Shown here piece after piece: positions 37,384 through 46,260 of a DNA stretch of 64,000 bases. Each line of letters starts with the position of its first letter. The first letter of the stretch is position 1. The DNA comes from Candidatus Cloacimonadota bacterium. GTDB lineage: Bacteria; Cloacimonadota; Cloacimonadia; Cloacimonadales; Cloacimonadaceae. Location: assembly GCA_018433885.1 (NCBI GenBank), contig JAHDQK010000004.1:1-64000 (forward strand). The letters run 5' to 3'. A program made the translations under genes and the position numbers. Under the pieces are notes generated by a model. That model did not search any database and was not told the origin of the DNA. It was given only the letters and a program-made list of their open reading frames with translations.

Positions 37384-37774
37384 ATGGAAGCGAAACTGAT
37401 GGATAGAATCAAAGAGCAGCTTGTCAGACATGAAGGTCTGAAGCTGAAGCCATATCGCTGCACGGCAGGCAAGCTTACAATCGGTATCGGTCGCAATCTC
37501 GTTCGTTCATAGCACGCAGATGACGCAGATGGACGGATTTACGCAGATTATGATCAATCTGGAATCAAGTCAGATATCAGTTTCGCTGAAAAATCTCCTC
37601 CCACTTGGTGAGTTCTATAACTTCAAGAGACTGCTTGAGTTGAAGAATACTCTGGCATTTATCGGTGCCGGAGACTGGGAACGAGCCGCTAATGGCATGT
37701 TGGCTTCCAAGTGGGTGAAGCAAGTGGGGATGAGAGCTATTGAGCTATCAGAGATAATGAGGAAGGGCCAGTGA
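37384..37774 (+). pseudogene. Remnant of a phage-type lysozyme (GH24) gene
   Basis: The ATG at 37384 has AAGGAG upstream. The first 42 codons read as the start of a phage-type muramidase: 'VRHEGLKLKPYRCTAGKLTI' then GIGRNL, with the catalytic Glu of 'HEGL' present, and end in a TAG at 37510-37512. Another frame (open from 37520) gives the family's C-terminus from about 37660: 'NTLAFIGAGDWERAANGMLA', then SKWVKQVGMRAIELSEIM, stopping at 37774. The roughly 60 residues that normally join them are missing; in their place is about 140 bases with ACGCAGAT repeats. The gene is thus broken by insertion with loss of its centre. It is the only clear phage-derived trace in the window. Confidence 0.8.
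37514..37549 (+). repeat. ACGCAGAT short-repeat insertion in the lysozyme remnant
   Basis: ACGCAGATG occurs at 37514-37522 and 37523-37531, and ACGCAGATT at 37541-37549, with GGACGGATTT between. From memory, similar ACGCAGAT/ACGGATTT arrays occur as dispersed intergenic repeats in several bacterial genomes. The inserted segment probably continues to about 37650, where lysozyme homology resumes. Confidence 0.55.
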
Positions 37775-37868
37775 TTGTTATAATGCGCATTCCAGTTTTA
37801 GATGGTTAATGGTTATGGAAATCCAGTTCCTATGGCCAGTGCCTGGCGGTGGATCCGAGATATTTTTC

Positions 37869-37896
37869 TTGACACGAGATGGCGGCATTATATCTT
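37869..37896 (+). promoter_or_regulatory. Possible promoter of the rimP-infB operon
   Basis: TTGACA (37869-37874), 16-base spacer and TATCTT (37891-37896), about 200 bases before rimP. The rest of 37775-38097 holds no gene; one terminator-like hairpin lies between this promoter and rimP. Confidence 0.5.
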
Positions 37897-37963
37897 GTCC
37901 CAAATACTAAAGTACGTCAGAGATGGCGGCTAAGTTCTTATGGTTCCCGCTTTTGCGGTGTTG

Positions 37964-37991
37964 ATAGCTACTATGGTTAGCTATTTTTTTT
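37964..37991 (+). terminator. Terminator-like hairpin in the rimP leader
   Basis: ATAGCTA and TAGCTAT form a perfect seven-base stem with a seven-base loop, followed directly by seven more T (eight in all). It lies about 70 bases after the candidate promoter and 107 before the rimP start, so it may attenuate the translation-factor operon; if the real promoter is downstream, it simply ends upstream transcription. Confidence 0.7.
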
Positions 37992-38097
37992 GATGTGAAA
38001 CAGGTGTGAAAGATGCGCTTGGTGGAGAACCGGATAGATAGTTATTTACGGAATCTAACAAATTTATGGCGGCTTGCCGCAAAGATAAGAGGATTAA

Positions 38098-38586
38098 GTG
38101 CAATATTTTCGAACTCAGATTGAAGACATAGCCAAGAAGATCTGCGCGGATATGCATCTCGCCTTGTACGACATCGATGAAAAGATGAGCGGCAAGGGGC
38201 GGATCGTGATAGTTTACCTCACCAAGATAGGTGGTGTGACTCTGGATGAGTGTGCCCGTTTTAGCAGGGCTCTGAGTGAGGAATTGGAGACTTTTGACCT
38301 GATTCCAGAGCGTTACTTTCTGGAAGTATCATCCCCAGGGCTAGAGCGTCCGCTCAAGCTAAAAAGCCATTGGGTGAGTGCCATCAACGAAAAAGTGGCA
38401 GTTCAATATAGCGAAGAAGAAAACAAGCGCTCCGTGATGGGGACATTGACGGAAGTGAATCAGGACACAGTGGTTCTGGACGACCGGGGAGAGATGATCG
38501 AGATTCCCCTCAAATCCATCTCCAGAGCCAAAACAGTATATTTGGGTATAGCCCGAGGAAATGAAGATGAACGCGAATATTCTTGA
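38098..38586 (+). CDS. rimP: Ribosome maturation factor RimP
   Basis: 162 residues from a GTG with AGAGGA upstream. The two RimP domains are seen: the N-terminal alpha/beta part with 'GRIVIVYLTKIGGVTLDECA' (positions 33-52) and 'FLEVSSPGLERPL' (77-89), and the SH3-like C-terminus ('GTLTEVNQDTVVLDD'). RimP acts in 30S subunit assembly. It is the first gene of the classic rimP-nusA-infB operon and overlaps nusA. Confidence 0.95.
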   Translation: MQYFRTQIEDIAKKICADMHLALYDIDEKMSGKGRIVIVYLTKIGGVTLDECARFSRALSEELETFDLIPERYFLEVSSPGLERPLKLKSHWVSAINEKVAVQYSEEENKRSVMGTLTEVNQDTVVLDDRGEMIEIPLKSISRAKTVYLGIARGNEDEREYS

Positions 38587-39805
38587 GGCAGTAATCAAGC
38601 TGGCGGCGATCAAACAACTGGATAGCGCATTAATCCAGCAGATCATCGTGGAATCCATTACCAATACACTTGCCAAGAAACTCGAGCCGGAGAACGATCT
38701 GGAAGTATATATCGACGATGTGGCTCGCGGAATCAAAGTGCGCTATAAATGCTTGGTGGTAGAGCTGGAAAGCTCTTTGGGCGAGATCTCGCTTAGCGAT
38801 GCGCGCGCCAATTACGACTCCACCGCTCGCTTGGGAGATTATATCCAAAAAGAAATGGCGCTGCACGAGTTTGAACCAAAACTGGTCAAGACCGCCCAAA
38901 AGATTATCCAAGACCGCATCCGTAATTTGGAAGACGAAAAAATTCAAAGCGACTTTAATAAACAGAAACATACCATCGTATCCGGAAAGATCAAATCCAT
39001 CGACGAAAACAACGGTGGATACAGGATTGACCTGAACTACACGGACGCGCTTTTGCCTCTGGACGAGCAGATAGAAAACGAGTTTTACCGCGTGGGCGAC
39101 AATATTAAAGCCTATGTGACCAACATCCGCTCCGGAAACAAGGGCGTGACGGTCATCCTTTCCCGCACCAATCCTGAGTTTGTAAAAAAACTGTTTGAAG
39201 CAGAGATCCCTTCCATCTTCAATGGCAAAATGCGCATCCGCAAGATAGTGCGCGAGCCCGGCATCCGTACCAAGGTAGAGCTGGAAGCTCTAGACCCCGC
39301 CCTGGACCCCATCAACGAATGCATCGGACCCAAAGGCACCCGCATCGATAGCATCCGCAAAGAACTTCACGGGGAGCAGATCGACATCGTGGTGCATAGT
39401 GAAGATCTGGAGAAAATGGTGGAAAACGCCTTGGGCATCAGCAACGTGAAACGAGTGGTGATCGAGCGCAACCGTTCCGCCAGTGTTATCGTTGACGAAG
39501 CAGACAAGATCATCGCCATTGGCAAACAGGGGAAAAACGTGCGCCTTGCCGCCAAGCTGACGGGGCTAAAGATCGACATCTTCACTTCCGAAGAGTTCGA
39601 AGAAAAGATGTCCAAAGAACGCCGCACCGTAAGCCATGTAAACGAGCTGGACGGGGTAACGCCCAAGATTGCGGAAGTGCTACGTAATGCTGGCTATACC
39701 AGCGTTCAGGATATCTTCCAAGCCTCTGTTAGTGAGCTGGCTTCTCTGGAAGGTATGGGACAGAAGACGGCAGAAAAACTGAAGGAAGCAGCGAAGTATT
39801 TCTAA
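38567..39805 (+). CDS. nusA: Transcription termination/antitermination factor NusA
   Basis: 412 residues from the ATG at 38567, six bases after GAGGAA; an ATG two codons earlier touches that site and is less likely. Order: N-terminal RNA-polymerase-binding domain (1-125), S1 domain (about 138-200, 'VSGKIKSIDENNGGYRIDL'), KH domains with 'DPINECIGPKGTRIDSI' and 'IAIGKQGKNVRLAAKL', and one C-terminal helix-hairpin-helix stretch ('LASLEGMGQKTAEKL'). The long acidic repeats of enterobacterial NusA are absent, as in many phyla. Overlaps rimP by 20 bases and the next gene by one. Confidence 0.96.
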   Translation: MNANILEAVIKLAAIKQLDSALIQQIIVESITNTLAKKLEPENDLEVYIDDVARGIKVRYKCLVVELESSLGEISLSDARANYDSTARLGDYIQKEMALHEFEPKLVKTAQKIIQDRIRNLEDEKIQSDFNKQKHTIVSGKIKSIDENNGGYRIDLNYTDALLPLDEQIENEFYRVGDNIKAYVTNIRSGNKGVTVILSRTNPEFVKKLFEAEIPSIFNGKMRIRKIVREPGIRTKVELEALDPALDPINECIGPKGTRIDSIRKELHGEQIDIVVHSEDLEKMVENALGISNVKRVVIERNRSASVIVDEADKIIAIGKQGKNVRLAAKLTGLKIDIFTSEEFEEKMSKERRTVSHVNELDGVTPKIAEVLRNAGYTSVQDIFQASVSELASLEGMGQKTAEKLKEAAKYF

Positions 39806-40035
39806 TGCCAAATATGAATAGCCACGCCTGTCATGTTCCGATTCGCACCTGCGTAGCGTGCCGCAAGAAGAGCGCTCAAAAAGAGCTTCTGGCTTTTCTT
39901 CTGCTGCCGGCAGGAATTGTGTTCGACATAAATAGACGGCTTGCCACGCGCAAGTACTATGTATGCCGGGATGCCGAGTGTGTGCAAAATCTCGATAAAT
40001 GGCGCAAGAAACGCGCAAAGGGGAGAAAAGCATGA
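39805..40035 (+). CDS. rnpM: YlxR/RnpM-family RNA-binding protein
   Basis: 76 residues, basic. Shows the family signature 'RTCVACRKK' near residue 14 and 'YYVCRDAECV' near 51. Members bind RNase P RNA and modulate it in Bacillus (RnpM). The start codon shares one base with the nusA stop (TAATG), and the stop overlaps the L7Ae-like start, so translation is coupled along the operon. The symbol is assigned by family and position. Confidence 0.88.
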   Translation: MPNMNSHACHVPIRTCVACRKKSAQKELLAFLLLPAGIVFDINRRLATRKYYVCRDAECVQNLDKWRKKRAKGRKA

Positions 40036-40352
40036 CAAACGAGCTGGATCCCCGTATATTGAATTTGATGCAATTTGCACGCAAAGCCGGGAAGCTGGTG
40101 GGTGGCGTGGAAGCCTGTATGAGAGGTATGCATCATAAACACATACATCTTATAGTAATAGCCGCCGATACATCAGAGCGGACATTGAACCGGGTGCGTT
40201 TTGAGATGCGTGAATGCGGCAGTAAAATGCCGTTGATCCAAGCCGGTTCTCAGGCGGAGATAAGTGCTGCCCTGGGGCTCCCCTTGACCGGAGTATTCGG
40301 CGTCAGCGACAAGAATTTTGCTGCCAAGATCACAGAATATTGGCAGGCGTGA
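40032..40352 (+). CDS. L7Ae/YlxQ-like ribosomal-type RNA-binding protein
   Basis: 106 residues from the ATG at 40032 (GGGAG upstream), which overlaps the preceding stop as ATGA; the frame is open 11 codons further up inside the neighbour. The L7Ae/L30e/S12e fold is suggested by 'LMQFARKAGKLVGGVEACMR' (positions 12-31), the 'HLIVIAADTSERT' strand-turn and a late 'GVFGVSDKNFA'. The standard place between ylxR and infB supports the call. Members bind kink-turn RNA. Confidence 0.85.
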   Translation: MTNELDPRILNLMQFARKAGKLVGGVEACMRGMHHKHIHLIVIAADTSERTLNRVRFEMRECGSKMPLIQAGSQAEISAALGLPLTGVFGVSDKNFAAKITEYWQA

Positions 40353-40363
40353 GTGGAGGAACC

Positions 40364-43024
40364 TTGCAGATACGCGTACATGAATTAGCCAAGGAACTCA
40401 AGATCAGTACATTGGCTCTAAAAAAGCATCTTACAGATCTGGGTGTGATTACCAAAAGCCACATGAGCTTTATCGAAGAAGAAGTGGCGGACAAGATCCG
40501 TGAAAAGTATAATGAGCAAATCGATGCCGAAAAGAGAGCGGAGAAAGACCGCAAGAAGCTGATCGAACTGCGCCAGCAAGCGAAGAAAGGCGAGAGCAAG
40601 CCTGCTAAAGCTGAAGAGAAACCGGCTCCGACACCTGTGGAGAAACCGGAAGAAATCTTAGAAAAACCAGCGGAAAAGCCTGCCAAAAAGAGCAAATCTA
40701 CGGAAAAGGCAGCCAAAGAGGAGCATCCTGAAGCACCCGCTTCCAAACCGGAAGCCGAAGACATACCCTTGGCTTCCGAACAAACTCCAGAAGGAGTAAA
40801 AGAACCGGCTAAGCTACCCTCCTTCTTTGAATTGCAAGAACAAAAAGCACGGGAAGAAGCTAAGAAACATCGTGAAACGCTGGACATCCGAGTGCCTTAT
40901 AAACAAGCCACTCCTCCTCCCCGAGCTAAGGAAAATAAGTCTTCCAAACCTCAACACCAAGAGCGTCCCCGCACCAAACCCCAGAGCAGGACAAGCAGTG
41001 TGCAGGCTCCTCCTCCGCCTCCTGTGATCCCGATCCCGGAGAAAAAGGAGATAGACAAGAAATTTGGCAAAGCCAAACCGGTGCATGATGATCTGGGCGA
41101 CAAGAGCAAACATAAAAAAGCCTTGATCTCTAGTACAAAGAAAGGCAAAACCAAGGCAATTGAGACCACCGAAGTGGACGAAGCAGCCATCTCCCGCAGT
41201 ATCAAGAAAGTGATGCAAAAAACCACCAAGCGCAAGAAATATCACAGAGATGCGCAGGTGGTGGATGAGCGCGGCAGCGAGATCGTAATCCGCGAATTTA
41301 CCTCAGTATCTGAGCTTGCCAAGATCATGAACGTATCTGCCAGTGAGATTATCTCCAAGTTCTTCATGATGGGGCAGTTGGTAACGATCAATCAACGCTT
41401 GGATCGCGATTCTCTGGAAATGATCTGCGATGAGTTCAAGGTGGAATTCCGCTTTGAAGATGAATACGGCGCTGAACTGATCGAACAAGTTTTAGATAAA
41501 TATGCTGAAGTTCCGGAGATTCCCAGACCACCCGTGGTTACGATCATGGGGCACGTGGATCATGGTAAGACCTCGATTCTGGATTATATCCGCAACGAGA
41601 ACATAGTTGCGGGAGAATCCGGCGGCATCACTCAGCACATCGGGGCGTATCAGATAGAAATAAACAAACATAAGATCACCTTCTTGGATACGCCGGGACA
41701 TGAAGCCTTCACGGCAATGCGTGCCCGCGGAGCAAATGTAACCGATATCGCAGTGATCGTAGTAGCTGCCACCGAAGGTGTAAAACCCCAGACCCGCGAA
41801 GCGATTGACCATGCCCGCGCCGCCGGTGTTTCCCTGATCATCGCCATCAACAAAGTGGATTTGCCTGATGCCAATGTGGATAAAACCATTGCCGAACTGC
41901 TGGAACTGGGAGTGTATCTGGAACAATATGGCGGAGAAGTGCCCTGGTGCAGAACTTCAACCGTGACCGGAGAAGGCATCTTGAATTTGATCGAGCTGAT
42001 TCTGCTAACTGCCGAAATGTTGGAACTAAAAGCCAAGTGCGATGTTCCTGCGGAAGCTATCGTAGTGGAATCCCAAAAAGACCCTCGTATGGGTTCGGTA
42101 GCCACGATATTGATGCAACAAGGCACCCTGAAGCGCGGAGACATCATCGTCTGTGGCGCGGTAAGCGGAAGAGTGCGCCGGATGGAAAATGAGCGCGGCT
42201 TGGAGATCAAAGAATTGGGCCCCAGCGACGTAGCTCGGATCTATGGACTTTCGGATACTCCCAAAGCTGGAGACGTGCTGAACCAAGTAGATAGCGAGAA
42301 AACCGCCCGCACTATCTCCACCGAACGCCAACAGATCCGCCTTGAACGCGAGAAATACCAAAACAAGAGTAGCTTGCAGAATATCTTTGCTCGCATCAAA
42401 GAAGATCAGATCAATACTCTCAACGTAATATTAAAGACCGATACCGACGGTTCCGCGGAAGCGATCGCCGATAGTTTGCAGAAGCTTGCCAACGAAGAGG
42501 TTTCGGTAAACATCATTCACAAGAGCGTGGGTGGCATCACCGAAACCGACGTTTCCTTGGCTTCGGCGTCTGATGCGATTATCATCGGATTCCACGTCCG
42601 CGCTACCCAACTCGCCCGCCGTCTTGCCGAAGACGAAGGAGTGGAGATCAAACTTTACCAAGTGATCTACGATGCCATCGACGACATCCGCGCTGCCTTG
42701 GAAGGAATGCTGAAGCCCACTATTGAAGAACAAAGCATCGGCTCTGCCACGGTTAAACAAGTGTTCAAGATCAAGAAGATCGGCACCATCGCCGGGTGCC
42801 AGGTGGATCGCGGTGTGATTCAGAGCAATTGCCTGATCCGTCTGTATCGCAACGATGTCCTGATCACAGAGGATAAACTCAGCTCGCTGAAACACTATAG
42901 CAACGATGTGAAAGAAGTCCGCGCGGGAACAGATTGCGGACTCTCTTTGGTGAACTTCACAGATATCAAAGAAGGCGACGTGATCGAAGCCTACATCGAA
43001 CAAGAGGTAGCCAAGAAACTCTGA
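40364..43024 (+). CDS. infB: Translation initiation factor IF-2
   Basis: 886 residues. The start is taken as TTG at 40364 because GGAGGA lies six bases upstream and the protein then begins with the conserved IF-2 N-terminal helix ('QIRVHELAKELKIST'); a TTG eight codons earlier is poorer. Residues 55-290 are a Lys/Glu/Pro/Ala-rich linker. A second IF2-N domain precedes the GTPase: G1 'GHVDHGKTS' at 396-404, then 'DTPGHEAF' and 'NKVD'. Domains II-IV follow to the C-terminus. IF-2 brings initiator tRNA to the ribosome. Overlaps rbfA by one base. Confidence 0.97.
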   Translation: MQIRVHELAKELKISTLALKKHLTDLGVITKSHMSFIEEEVADKIREKYNEQIDAEKRAEKDRKKLIELRQQAKKGESKPAKAEEKPAPTPVEKPEEILEKPAEKPAKKSKSTEKAAKEEHPEAPASKPEAEDIPLASEQTPEGVKEPAKLPSFFELQEQKAREEAKKHRETLDIRVPYKQATPPPRAKENKSSKPQHQERPRTKPQSRTSSVQAPPPPPVIPIPEKKEIDKKFGKAKPVHDDLGDKSKHKKALISSTKKGKTKAIETTEVDEAAISRSIKKVMQKTTKRKKYHRDAQVVDERGSEIVIREFTSVSELAKIMNVSASEIISKFFMMGQLVTINQRLDRDSLEMICDEFKVEFRFEDEYGAELIEQVLDKYAEVPEIPRPPVVTIMGHVDHGKTSILDYIRNENIVAGESGGITQHIGAYQIEINKHKITFLDTPGHEAFTAMRARGANVTDIAVIVVAATEGVKPQTREAIDHARAAGVSLIIAINKVDLPDANVDKTIAELLELGVYLEQYGGEVPWCRTSTVTGEGILNLIELILLTAEMLELKAKCDVPAEAIVVESQKDPRMGSVATILMQQGTLKRGDIIVCGAVSGRVRRMENERGLEIKELGPSDVARIYGLSDTPKAGDVLNQVDSEKTARTISTERQQIRLEREKYQNKSSLQNIFARIKEDQINTLNVILKTDTDGSAEAIADSLQKLANEEVSVNIIHKSVGGITETDVSLASASDAIIIGFHVRATQLARRLAEDEGVEIKLYQVIYDAIDDIRAALEGMLKPTIEEQSIGSATVKQVFKIKKIGTIAGCQVDRGVIQSNCLIRLYRNDVLITEDKLSSLKHYSNDVKEVRAGTDCGLSLVNFTDIKEGDVIEAYIEQEVAKKL

Positions 43025-43497
43025 TGAAAAACTATCGCATCCCCAGATTGCAGGAAGAGCTGAAGAAGATCTTCAATATCACAATCAGTCAGAAGCTGGG
43101 AGATCCGGCTCTGGCTTGGGTGACTATCACCGATGTGGTGCTTTCCAAAGATCTGCGCTATGCCAAGCTCTACTTTTCACATTACGCAAACCCTGCCTCA
43201 CACGAGGAGATCAGGGAGCACTTGATCAAAACCAGCGGATTCTTTAAGAAACAAATTGCAGGAGCACATATTATGAGGACAATCCCAGAGTTATCATACC
43301 ATTATGACGACACTGAAGACCGAGCGGAGAAGGTGGAAGCCCTTTTGGCACGTGTAAAGGACGAATATGACGATGACGATTATGATCCGGATATAGACAT
43401 CGACGATTATCTGGATGATGATGAGTATTACGATTATGACGAAGACGATGAAGACGATTACGACGACTTTGATGACGACGACGATGAGGACGATTGA
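43024..43497 (+). CDS. rbfA: 30S ribosome-binding factor RbfA with acidic tail
   Basis: 157 residues from the ATG at 43024, which overlaps the infB stop by one base. Residues 1-110 are the normal KH-like RbfA fold ('RIPRLQEELKKIF', 'VTITDVVLSKDLRYAKLYFS'). Residues 113-157 are an added tail of 28 Asp and 5 Glu among 45 residues, the rest mostly Tyr and Ile. RbfA helps mature the 16S 5' end during cold growth and assembly; the tail could tune RNA release or bind a basic partner, but this is a guess. The codons are mixed GAC/GAT, so it is not a simple base slippage tract. Confidence 0.93.
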   Translation: MKNYRIPRLQEELKKIFNITISQKLGDPALAWVTITDVVLSKDLRYAKLYFSHYANPASHEEIREHLIKTSGFFKKQIAGAHIMRTIPELSYHYDDTEDRAEKVEALLARVKDEYDDDDYDPDIDIDDYLDDDEYYDYDEDDEDDYDDFDDDDDEDD

Positions 43498-43517
43498 GCT
43501 GCAGCCGCAGTACTAAT

Positions 43518-44504
43518 ATGCACAAAGATATTACTCAAAAGCTCTTTGCCCTTGCCCAAGGGGCAAAGAGCATTGTTGTTACTACCCATATAAATTCGGA
43601 CGGAGATGGCATGGTGGCATCCCTTGCTCTGCAAATGCTGCTGAAAATGAATGGTCTTGCGAGCACTTTGGTGACCGATGGCGAGGATATCTCCCGCTAT
43701 GGCTTTCTGATGCGGGATCAAGTAGTAGAGCCATTTCACGACCAAATGCGTTGCGATCTGTGTATTGTTCTAGATTGCAATAGCTTCGATCGCATCGGAA
43801 ACAGACGCCTCTTGGTAGATACTGCCATAAACGTTGTTGTATTGGATCATCACGTTGTGGAACATAACCCGATACCTGCAACTTTGAGCTTGATCGATCA
43901 TGCTTATGGTTCTGTGGGAATCCTGCTCTGGCATTGTCTAAAATCCGCTATATCAAAGCTGGATGCTTCATCCCGAAAATACATTGCCGATTGCGTGTAT
44001 GTGACCATCCTCAACGATAGTAATAACTTCAGTAACGCAAATACCAACCATGCCATGTTTGCAACGGCTGCCGAGCTTGCCCGCGAAGGCATTCTGCCCC
44101 ACCTGCTACATATGGCATATTTGCAGAACCATAGTGCGAAAGAGATGCTCTATGTAGGGAAAAGCCTGGCAAACATCAGATTACTGGCAGATGATAGTTT
44201 CCTCTTCCTGCATTCGGATTATGCCCTTGCCCAGGAACTTGAGATCAATCCTTCGGACTATATGAGCGTTACCCGCTGGGTTCAGGGAGTTTCCGGCCTC
44301 AAAGCCATTGCGTATTTCCGGGAAGACCACCCCGGTGATTGGAAGATATCTCTGCGTTCGCTGGAGCTGAATGTACAAGAGATCGCAGCCAGATATGGTG
44401 GCGGCGGTCATCGCAAAGCCTCGGGTCTAAGCCTCAAGGGGAGCCTGCAGGAAGTACAACAGATTATTTTTAGCGCCCTTCAAACGGCACATCCTATCTC
44501 ATGA
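43518..44504 (+). CDS. DHH-family phosphoesterase, NrnA-like
   Basis: 328 residues from ATG 43518. A TTG at 43494 overlapping the rbfA stop, with GAGGA upstream, is a real alternative. Motifs: 'THINSDGDG' (metal site), 'LDHHVVEHNP' (DHH) and the C-terminal DHHA1 'GGGGHRKASG'. NrnA-type enzymes break down nanoRNA and pAp, and some cyclic dinucleotides. In this operon position, between rbfA and truB, it is standard. It overlaps truB by four bases. Confidence 0.9.
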   Translation: MHKDITQKLFALAQGAKSIVVTTHINSDGDGMVASLALQMLLKMNGLASTLVTDGEDISRYGFLMRDQVVEPFHDQMRCDLCIVLDCNSFDRIGNRRLLVDTAINVVVLDHHVVEHNPIPATLSLIDHAYGSVGILLWHCLKSAISKLDASSRKYIADCVYVTILNDSNNFSNANTNHAMFATAAELAREGILPHLLHMAYLQNHSAKEMLYVGKSLANIRLLADDSFLFLHSDYALAQELEINPSDYMSVTRWVQGVSGLKAIAYFREDHPGDWKISLRSLELNVQEIAARYGGGGHRKASGLSLKGSLQEVQQIIFSALQTAHPIS

Positions 44505-45367
44505 ACTCGTTCATTCCCATCGACAAAGAGGCAGGAATCTCTTCCTTCGGAGTAATATCCGCCCTACGCAAGATTCTAAAAATAAGAAAGATCGGCCATT
44601 GCGGAACATTGGATCCATTTGCCACCGGTCTGCTGATCTGCGCCACCGGGCAATATACACGCCTGCTGGGATATCTGGAACAATTGGACAAAACCTATGA
44701 GGCTGAGCTTCTATTAGGAAAGCAAAGCGCAACCGGGGATCCTGAGGGAGAGATCATCGCCGAGAAGTCTCCGGAAGTAGATTCAGCTTCTTGGGAAACA
44801 CTCAGAGATAAAGTTCTGGCTCTCAGTATGTTGCCCATCCCCCAATACTCCGCGGTCAAAATCGAGGGTAAGCGCGCCTATCGCTATGCCCGGGAAGGAC
44901 ACATCCTGCAGATGCCCATGCGGGAAGTGAAGATCTTGGATTTTGAGCTATTAAGCATTACCGCGGATCACCGGGTCCGCTATCGTGCTACGGTTTCCAA
45001 GGGAACCTACATCCGGGCACTAAGCGAATACATCGCCGCGGAACTGGGCACGGTGGGGATGACCACGGCCCTGCGTAGAACCGCTATTTCCGGATTCGGC
45101 ATCTCTCGCGCGGTTACTCTTAAGGCTCTGCAAACCGATCCGCATCAAGCGTCAATTATGCCTCGGGAGCTACTCTCACACCTACCTTCCATTACCATCT
45201 CCGATAACCAAGAACGCCTGTTTCTGAACGGAAACAGCAGCGAGACAGACCTGCCTGAGACCCCCACTATCGCCGTTTATATTGAAGATGATACATTATT
45301 AGGAATCGGTAAGGTGGATGCCGGCAAGCTACTCCCCACAGTCGTGATCTCTGGAGAGACACAATGA
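44501..45367 (+). CDS. truB: tRNA pseudouridine-55 synthase TruB
   Basis: 288 residues. Signature 'GHCGTLDPFATGLL' holds the catalytic Asp (residue 38 by position), followed by 'KTYEAELLLG' and 'QYSAVKIEGKRAY'. TruB makes pseudouridine 55 in the tRNA T-arm. The C-terminal PUA-like part is short. Start and stop both overlap the neighbours by four bases (ATGA). Confidence 0.96.
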   Translation: MNSFIPIDKEAGISSFGVISALRKILKIRKIGHCGTLDPFATGLLICATGQYTRLLGYLEQLDKTYEAELLLGKQSATGDPEGEIIAEKSPEVDSASWETLRDKVLALSMLPIPQYSAVKIEGKRAYRYAREGHILQMPMREVKILDFELLSITADHRVRYRATVSKGTYIRALSEYIAAELGTVGMTTALRRTAISGFGISRAVTLKALQTDPHQASIMPRELLSHLPSITISDNQERLFLNGNSSETDLPETPTIAVYIEDDTLLGIGKVDAGKLLPTVVISGETQ

Positions 45368-46260
45368 GCGTGCTGAGTATCGGCACCTTCGACGGCTTGC
45401 ATCTGGGTCACCAGAAGCTATTAGCCAGAATGCGCGAAATAGCCAGGCTCGAAGAGTTGCAATCCATCGTCGTCACCTACAAGGATCATCCCGCGTTTGT
45501 ACTAAGCCAGAAGGCTCTACCTAAGCTTTTGTGCCCTTGGGAGATCAAACAACAGGAACTAATGAAGCTTGGAATCGACCGGGTGGAAGTCCTGGAGTTT
45601 GATGCGGAACTGGCGGCGACTTCTGCAGAAGACTTCCTAGAGAAGATTCTCATCCCTCGCTGGCAACCAAAAGTAATCGTGGTGGGCTACGACAGCCACT
45701 TCGGTAAGAATCGGCGAGGCAACCGAAGCTTCTTGGAAGACCGCGCGGAGCAATTTGGCTATCGTGTGGAATATATTTCGCCCCAGCTCTATGGCGGAAA
45801 CCCGGTAAGTAGCACCATTATCCGCGAACTGCTCTGCCAAGGGGATATTAAAACCGCAAACGACCTTTTGGGAAGATACTACCGCCTTTCCGGCAAGGTG
45901 GGAAAAGGCATCGCCAGAGGGCGCGAATTTGGCTTCCCCACCGCAAACCTGATTCTTAGCAACCCTCACCAGCTACTTCCCCGAGAAGGGATCTATCTTA
46001 GCAGAGCAATCTTGGGTGAAAGCAGATTTTTTGGCTTGACGAATATCGGGAAATCCCCCACGGTGAAACACACAGGCATCGTGGAGATAGAAACCTTTCT
46101 GATGGACTTTTCCGGGGATATCTATGGCGACAGCCTGCAAGTGGAACTAATCAGCTACCTTAGGGAGGAAAAAATGTTTGCGAATACAGACGCCCTCGTA
46201 CAAGCCATGCGGATGGATCTGATCCATGCCCGCCGGTTGATCTCTGGAGGATTGTCTTGA
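45364..46260 (+). CDS. ribF: Bifunctional riboflavin kinase/FAD synthetase
   Basis: 298 residues. The nucleotidyltransferase part has 'GTFDGLHLGHQKLL' and 'SSTIIRELLCQGDI'; the riboflavin kinase part has 'GREFGFPTANL' and 'GIYLSRAI'. The enzyme converts riboflavin to FMN and FAD. The beginning is short: only six residues precede the GTFDG motif, so the N-terminal strand is minimal, which fits an ATGA overlap start. Confidence 0.96.
   Translation: MSVLSIGTFDGLHLGHQKLLARMREIARLEELQSIVVTYKDHPAFVLSQKALPKLLCPWEIKQQELMKLGIDRVEVLEFDAELAATSAEDFLEKILIPRWQPKVIVVGYDSHFGKNRRGNRSFLEDRAEQFGYRVEYISPQLYGGNPVSSTIIRELLCQGDIKTANDLLGRYYRLSGKVGKGIARGREFGFPTANLILSNPHQLLPREGIYLSRAILGESRFFGLTNIGKSPTVKHTGIVEIETFLMDFSGDIYGDSLQVELISYLREEKMFANTDALVQAMRMDLIHARRLISGGLS

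Noticed and set aside
37384-38097. Prophage
   Set aside because: Only a broken lysozyme fragment is present; no capsid, integrase or att-like repeats nearby.
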